A stretch of DNA of 7,754 nucleotides from contig DASVSL010000080.1 of assembly GCA_036388095.1 (NCBI GenBank), positions 1 through 7,754 on the forward strand, given 5' to 3'. The notes below the pieces were generated by a model. That model made no database searches, was not told the origin of the DNA, and was given only the letters and a program-made list of their open reading frames with translations. Both the position numbers and the translations under genes were made by a program. Shown here piece after piece: positions 5,732 through 7,754 of this stretch. Every line of letters starts with the position of its first letter. Within the stretch, counting starts at the first letter, position 1. This DNA comes from DASVSL01 sp036388095. GTDB lineage: Bacteria > Patescibacteriota > Saccharimonadia > Saccharimonadales > Saccharimonadaceae.

Positions 5732-7312
5732 TTATTGTACCGCTTTGATCAGCCCGACAAATAACGGGTGAGGCCTAGTTGGCCGCGAGCGAAATTCTGG
5801 GTGTGCCTGCGTGGCAACGAAATACGGGTGGTGACGCCCTTCGACGAATTCAACCAGTTTTCCGTTCGGGCTAGCGCCAGAAATCAGTAGCCCGCCCTGC
5901 TCTATCTCGGTCTTGAACGCCTGATTCACCTCATAGCGGTGCCGGTGTCGCTCGGTGATCGATTCGGCGCCGTAGGTCCGAGCCGTGACCGAACCGGCGA
6001 CGAGTTGGGCTGGATAATCGCCCAGGCGCAGTGTACCGCCAGTTGATTCCTTGCCCTTTTGTCCGGCCATAATATAGACGACGTCGTGCGTCGTGGTGGG
6101 GTTAAATTCGGTGCTATTGGCATCAACCAGGCCCGCGCGTCGCGCGCTGGCTACAACTGCCACCTGCAAACCAAGACAAATGCCGAGGTACGGCATGTCG
6201 TGTTCAAGCGCATAGGTTGCCGCGGCAATTTTACCCTCGATACCTCGCTCACCAAAGCCGCCTGGCACCAGCAACCCATCGACAGCGGCGAAATCCGTCG
6301 CTGTAGCCGACTCGGCATTGATCCAGACAATGTTAAGCGTCGCCCCCTGGTTCCAAGCCGCCGCCTTGAGGGCCTCAATGACCGATAAGTAGGTATCCTC
6401 GTTGTCCATATACTTGGCAACAAGCCCGATGGAAACGGAGTGACCAGTACTATGTTGTTTATTTATCAGCGTTTTCCATGCCGTCAGATCAGGGGTGGAG
6501 GTGTCATTTGTGAACGAATTGAGAATATGCATCAACCCGCTGTCGGCAATCTTGTGCGGAATTTCGAAGACACTGTTAACGTTTGGCATCATGAGTACCG
6601 CTTCTTCGGCGACACCGCCAAACAAGGCGATTTTGCGAGCGATTGTTTCCGGCGCTGGCTCGTCGGTACGAACGACAACGGCGTCAGGTACGATGCCGAA
6701 ACCACGCAGATCATTAAGCGCGTTTTGGGCGGGCTTCGATTTGAACTCTCTGCTGGTGCCGATAAACGGAACGTAGACGACGTGAACATAGAGGCAGTTG
6801 GCACGCCCGGCGCGCTGAGCCATTTCGCGAATCGCTTCAATAAAACTAAGCCCTTCGTAGTCACCGACGGTGCCGCCAATTTCTACGATATGAACGTCAC
6901 TACCCTTGCCCGCGATTTCAATTGCATCTTGTATGGCGTTTGTCAGATGCGGTACCAGCTGGACGGTTTTGCCACCGAACTTGCCGGCGCGCTCGTCGGC
7001 GATCAGGTTGCTGAGTAACCGACCGCTCAAGGTTGCGTTTTGTTGGGTCAGCTCGATATCAAGAAAGCGCTCGTAGTGGCCAAGGTCCAAGTCGGTCTCG
7101 GCGCCATCTTTCGTTACAAAGCACTCGCCGTGTTCGGCCGGGTTCAACAGGCCGGCGTCGACATTCAAATACGGGTCACATTTTTGGATCGATACCTTAA
7201 GCCCCTGCGCCTGCAACACCGCTCCGATACTCGCGGCCGTGATACCTTTGCCAACGCCAGAGAGCACGCCCCCCGTGACAAAAATATATTTCGGAACATG
7301 AGGGGTCTTCAT
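5732..7312 (-). CDS. pyrG: CTP synthase (glutamine-hydrolysing)
   Basis: This enzyme makes CTP from UTP, ATP and glutamine, the last step of pyrimidine nucleotide synthesis, in the cytoplasm. The 526-residue product is close to the family length (E. coli 545). The synthetase domain (about 1-270) has YIFVTGGVLSGVGKG (9-23) with the ATP-binding loop, KCDPYLNVD (44-52), DGAETDLDLGHYERF (69-83), the metal-site EIGGTVGD (144-151) and KSKPAQ (191-196) at the UTP region. The glutamine amidotransferase domain (about 290-526) has the oxyanion-hole PGGFGERG (350-357), the nucleophile C379 in GICLGLQ and the HPE triad residues H504 and E506. All catalytic residues look present. The ATG at 7312 puts the conserved motif at residue 9 as in homologues. 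No SD precedes it, and a -10-like box ends 8 nt upstream. The DUF262 gene follows after 27 bp and may be co-transcribed. Confidence 0.97.
   Translation of the reverse strand: MKTPHVPKYIFVTGGVLSGVGKGITAASIGAVLQAQGLKVSIQKCDPYLNVDAGLLNPAEHGECFVTKDGAETDLDLGHYERFLDIELTQQNATLSGRLLSNLIADERAGKFGGKTVQLVPHLTNAIQDAIEIAGKGSDVHIVEIGGTVGDYEGLSFIEAIREMAQRAGRANCLYVHVVYVPFIGTSREFKSKPAQNALNDLRGFGIVPDAVVVRTDEPAPETIARKIALFGGVAEEAVLMMPNVNSVFEIPHKIADSGLMHILNSFTNDTSTPDLTAWKTLINKQHSTGHSVSIGLVAKYMDNEDTYLSVIEALKAAAWNQGATLNIVWINAESATATDFAAVDGLLVPGGFGERGIEGKIAAATYALEHDMPYLGICLGLQVAVVASARRAGLVDANSTEFNPTTTHDVVYIMAGQKGKESTGGTLRLGDYPAQLVAGSVTARTYGAESITERHRHRYEVNQAFKTEIEQGGLLISGASPNGKLVEFVEGRHHPYFVATQAHPEFRSRPTRPHPLFVGLIKAVQ
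5734..5760 (-). promoter_or_regulatory. Possible weak promoter for the DUF262 gene inside the pyrG end
   Basis: On the minus strand TACAAT (5739-5734) overlaps the last codons of pyrG. TTGTCG (5760-5755) lies 15 bp further upstream, which is shorter than the ideal spacer. Transcription would start near 5727, leaving a short leader with the GGAG at 5715-5712. The match is marginal. Read-through from pyrG is an equally good explanation for expression. Confidence 0.2.
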
Positions 7313-7320
7313 GTGTATCT

Positions 7321-7329
7321 ATGTTAACA
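7321..7329 (-). promoter_or_regulatory. Probable extended -10 promoter of pyrG, short or no leader
   Basis: The minus strand reads TGTTAACAT, that is, TG, one base, then TAACAT (7326-7321). This resembles the TGTTATACT of argS. The hexamer ends 8 nt before the ATG at 7312, so the transcript would start within a base or two of the start codon. TAACAT matches the consensus at only four of six positions, so this box is weaker than the others in the window. The lack of any SD before pyrG supports a leaderless start. Confidence 0.35.
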
Positions 7330-7337
7330 GAATTAGA

Positions 7338-7465
7338 ACGTGGCGGAGGGAGAGAGATTCGGCCACGTCCCGCCGCCCCGCGACTTCGCGGTAGCGAGCA
7401 CAGCTCGCTCCGGAAGATCGCCTTGCGGATTGCCACCGGCAATCCTCACTCTCGACCTCGAGAGT
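7338..7465. repeat. Cluster of five perfect short inverted repeats
   Basis: Five inverted repeats follow one another between pyrG and the tRNA trailer. The first has 7-bp arms ACGTGGC (7338-7344) and GCCACGT (7362-7368) and encloses the tRNA-tail copy. The second is CCGCGA/TCGCGG (7378-7391, loop 2). The third is AGCGAGC/GCTCGCT (7393-7409, loop 3). The fourth is GGATTGCC/GGCAATCC (7427-7445, loop 3). The fifth is ACTCTCGA/TCGAGAGT (7448-7465, loop 2). None is followed by a T-run on either strand, so intrinsic terminators are unlikely. The stretch could be a structured RNA or a palindromic DNA element. No ORF here is believable. Confidence 0.7.
7341..7361. repeat. Exact 21-bp copy of the tRNA-Ser 3' end
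   Basis: Positions 7341-7361 repeat 7522-7542 base for base and in the same orientation. The repeat covers the tRNA-Ser end from its encoded CCA through the acceptor strand and T stem into the T loop. Identity stops sharply on both sides. The rest of a tRNA cannot be found next to the copy, so it is not a functional second gene. Such a duplication resembles the attachment-site scar left by elements that integrate at tRNA 3' ends, but no integrase is present in the window. The copy lies about 11 bp upstream of the pyrG -10 box. Confidence 0.75.
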
Positions 7466-7467
7466 TC
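7456..7467. repeat. 12-bp inverted copy of tRNA-Ser T-arm sequence
   Basis: CCTCGAGAGTTC on the plus strand at 7456-7467 is the exact reverse complement of 7542-7553. That target lies inside the tRNA at the junction of the variable arm and the T arm. The two copies flank the 18-bp hairpin at 7479-7526 nearly symmetrically, with 11 and 15 nt between. The tRNA precursor could therefore fold its trailer back on its own T arm. Confidence 0.65.
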
Positions 7468-7478
7468 ATACCATTCAT

Positions 7479-7526
7479 CGCCAAAGACAACTGCTTGGAC
7501 CGAGACCTAAGCAGTTGTCTTTGGCG
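7479..7526. repeat. Perfect 18-bp-arm hairpin that includes the tRNA CCA end
   Basis: The arms are CGCCAAAGACAACTGCTT (7479-7496) and its exact complement at 7509-7526, with a 12-nt loop. The right arm contains the last acceptor base, the discriminator base and the CCA of tRNA-Ser (7522-7526). In the tRNA transcript this hairpin begins inside the mature tRNA and continues through the trailer. There is no T-run after either side, so it is not a classical Rho-independent terminator, though it may still slow or end transcription. Confidence 0.8.
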
Positions 7527-7611
7527 GAGGGAGAGAGATTCGAACTCTCGAGGGGATTGCTCCCCAACCGCCTTTCCAAGACGGCGCCATAGGCCACTAG
7601 GCGACCCCTCC
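7522..7611 (-). tRNA. tRNA-Ser with anticodon GGA
   Basis: This is a long-variable-arm (type II) serine tRNA that reads UCC and UCU codons. The gene is 87 nt plus an encoded CCA (7524-7522). The acceptor stem is GGAGGGG (7611-7605) with TCCCTCC (7532-7526), closing on a G.U pair, and the discriminator is G. The D stem is GCC/GGC. The anticodon stem CCGTC/GGCGG holds the loop TTGGAAA (7579-7573) with anticodon GGA at 7577-7575. The variable arm is GGGGA/TCCCC. The T stem GAGAG/CTCTC encloses TTCGAAT. The long variable arm, the G discriminator and the GGA anticodon are consistent only with serine. The 3' end is embedded in the 18-bp inverted repeat described separately. Confidence 0.95.
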
Positions 7612-7638
7612 TCGTCGTCGTTCACTCCGGCGCGCTCT

Positions 7639-7656
7639 TTTTGAAAAATTTCAAAA
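7639..7656. repeat. A/T-rich palindrome upstream of tRNA-Ser
   Basis: The arms are TTTTGAAA and TTTCAAAA with a 2-nt loop, in the tRNA leader 27 bp from the tRNA 5' end. The 142-bp stretch 7612-7754 holds no credible ORF. Besides this palindrome it contains the larger one at 7684-7711 and a promoter-like box at 7729-7734. Confidence 0.6.
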
Positions 7657-7683
7657 GCTCGCTTGCTCCGCTACGACTCCTCT

Positions 7684-7711
7684 CAATTGAACATGAAATC
7701 ATGTTCAATTG
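7684..7711. repeat. Perfect 28-bp palindrome upstream of tRNA-Ser
   Basis: The arms are CAATTGAACATGA (7684-7696) and TCATGTTCAATTG (7699-7711) with a 2-nt loop. It lies between the presumed tRNA promoter box and the tRNA. Possible roles are an operator site, the terminator of a gene beyond the right edge, or a processing hairpin in the precursor. No T-run follows on the minus strand, which makes a terminator less likely. Confidence 0.65.
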
Positions 7712-7728
7712 CATCAGGCACAGTCAAA

Positions 7729-7734
7729 AGTATA
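7729..7734 (-). promoter_or_regulatory. -10 box, probably of tRNA-Ser
   Basis: The minus strand reads TATACT (7734-7729) followed by TTTG, the same ten bases as the promoter box at 141-132. Transcription would start near 7722, giving a leader of about 110 nt before the tRNA. The -35 position lies at or past the window edge, so the promoter cannot be fully judged. A weaker alternative is TTGACT (7727-7722) with CATGAT 18 bp downstream. Confidence 0.4.
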
Positions 7735-7754
7735 CCGTACAAAAATGTTGTAAT

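Noticed and set aside
6440..7018. 192-codon plus-strand ORF opposite pyrG
   Set aside because: It lies wholly antisense to the well-supported CTP synthase, with no start signal or recognisable motif. It is a shadow of the coding frame.
7341..7361. Second, complete tRNA-Ser gene
   Set aside because: Only the last 21 bases match. The T stem partner, anticodon arm and acceptor 5' strand are absent.
7479..7526. Rho-independent terminator of tRNA-Ser or of a plus-strand gene
   Set aside because: The stem is strong but no T-run follows on either strand, and it starts inside the mature tRNA.
7338..7526. CRISPR array
   Set aside because: The hairpins differ in sequence and spacing, and there is no repeated unit with regular spacers.
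7321..7644. Plus-strand 107-codon ORF across the pyrG upstream region and the tRNA
   Set aside because: It runs antisense through tRNA-Ser, and its WRRERDSNSR-like segment is the familiar spurious translation of an antisense tRNA-Ser. It has no SD and no family resemblance.

Overview
The window is from a bacterial chromosome with moderate G+C and very tight gene packing. The genes are housekeeping: arginyl-tRNA synthetase, both subunits of a succinyl-CoA synthetase-type enzyme, CTP synthase and a serine tRNA. One probable defence gene (DUF262/DUF1524) sits among them. TGA serves as a stop codon twice, so recoded-TGA lineages (codes 4 and 25) are excluded. Tight packing, leaderless-looking starts and few accessory genes would fit a small-genome group such as the Patescibacteria/CPR. 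That placement is a weak inference, because no taxon-defining marker is present.

Left part (1-1889, minus strand). argS (1841-147) is followed 44 bp later by the first 34 codons of an unidentified charged protein that runs off the window edge. That gene has its own extended -10 box and a Shine-Dalgarno (SD) sequence.

Centre (1842-3945). argS and the sucC-like gene diverge from only 48 bp. The interval holds two back-to-back TATACT boxes, each ending 6-7 nt before its start codon, so both mRNAs look leaderless. The plus-strand operon is sucC, then a previously hidden 53-codon ORF, then sucD. Each junction is an ATGA stop/start overlap, which suggests three translationally coupled genes. Together SucC and SucD would interconvert succinyl-CoA with succinate while making ATP or GTP. 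The role of the small middle protein is unknown.

Right-centre (3938-7312, minus strand). pyrG (CTP synthase) is followed 27 bp later by a DUF262/DUF1524 protein resembling a fused GmrS-GmrD type IV restriction enzyme. It is more A+T-rich than its neighbours, has its own SD, and its end overlaps the end of sucD by 8 bp.

Right edge (7313-7754). There is no protein gene here. The region holds tRNA-Ser(GGA) on the minus strand and an unusual concentration of inverted repeats. An exact 21-bp copy of the tRNA 3' end lies just upstream of the pyrG promoter. A 12-bp inverted copy of tRNA T-arm sequence and an 18-bp-arm hairpin that swallows the CCA end also lie between tRNA and pyrG. Two more near-perfect palindromes lie in the tRNA leader. 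These tRNA-derived structures and the small ORF between sucC and sucD are the parts most worth pursuing.
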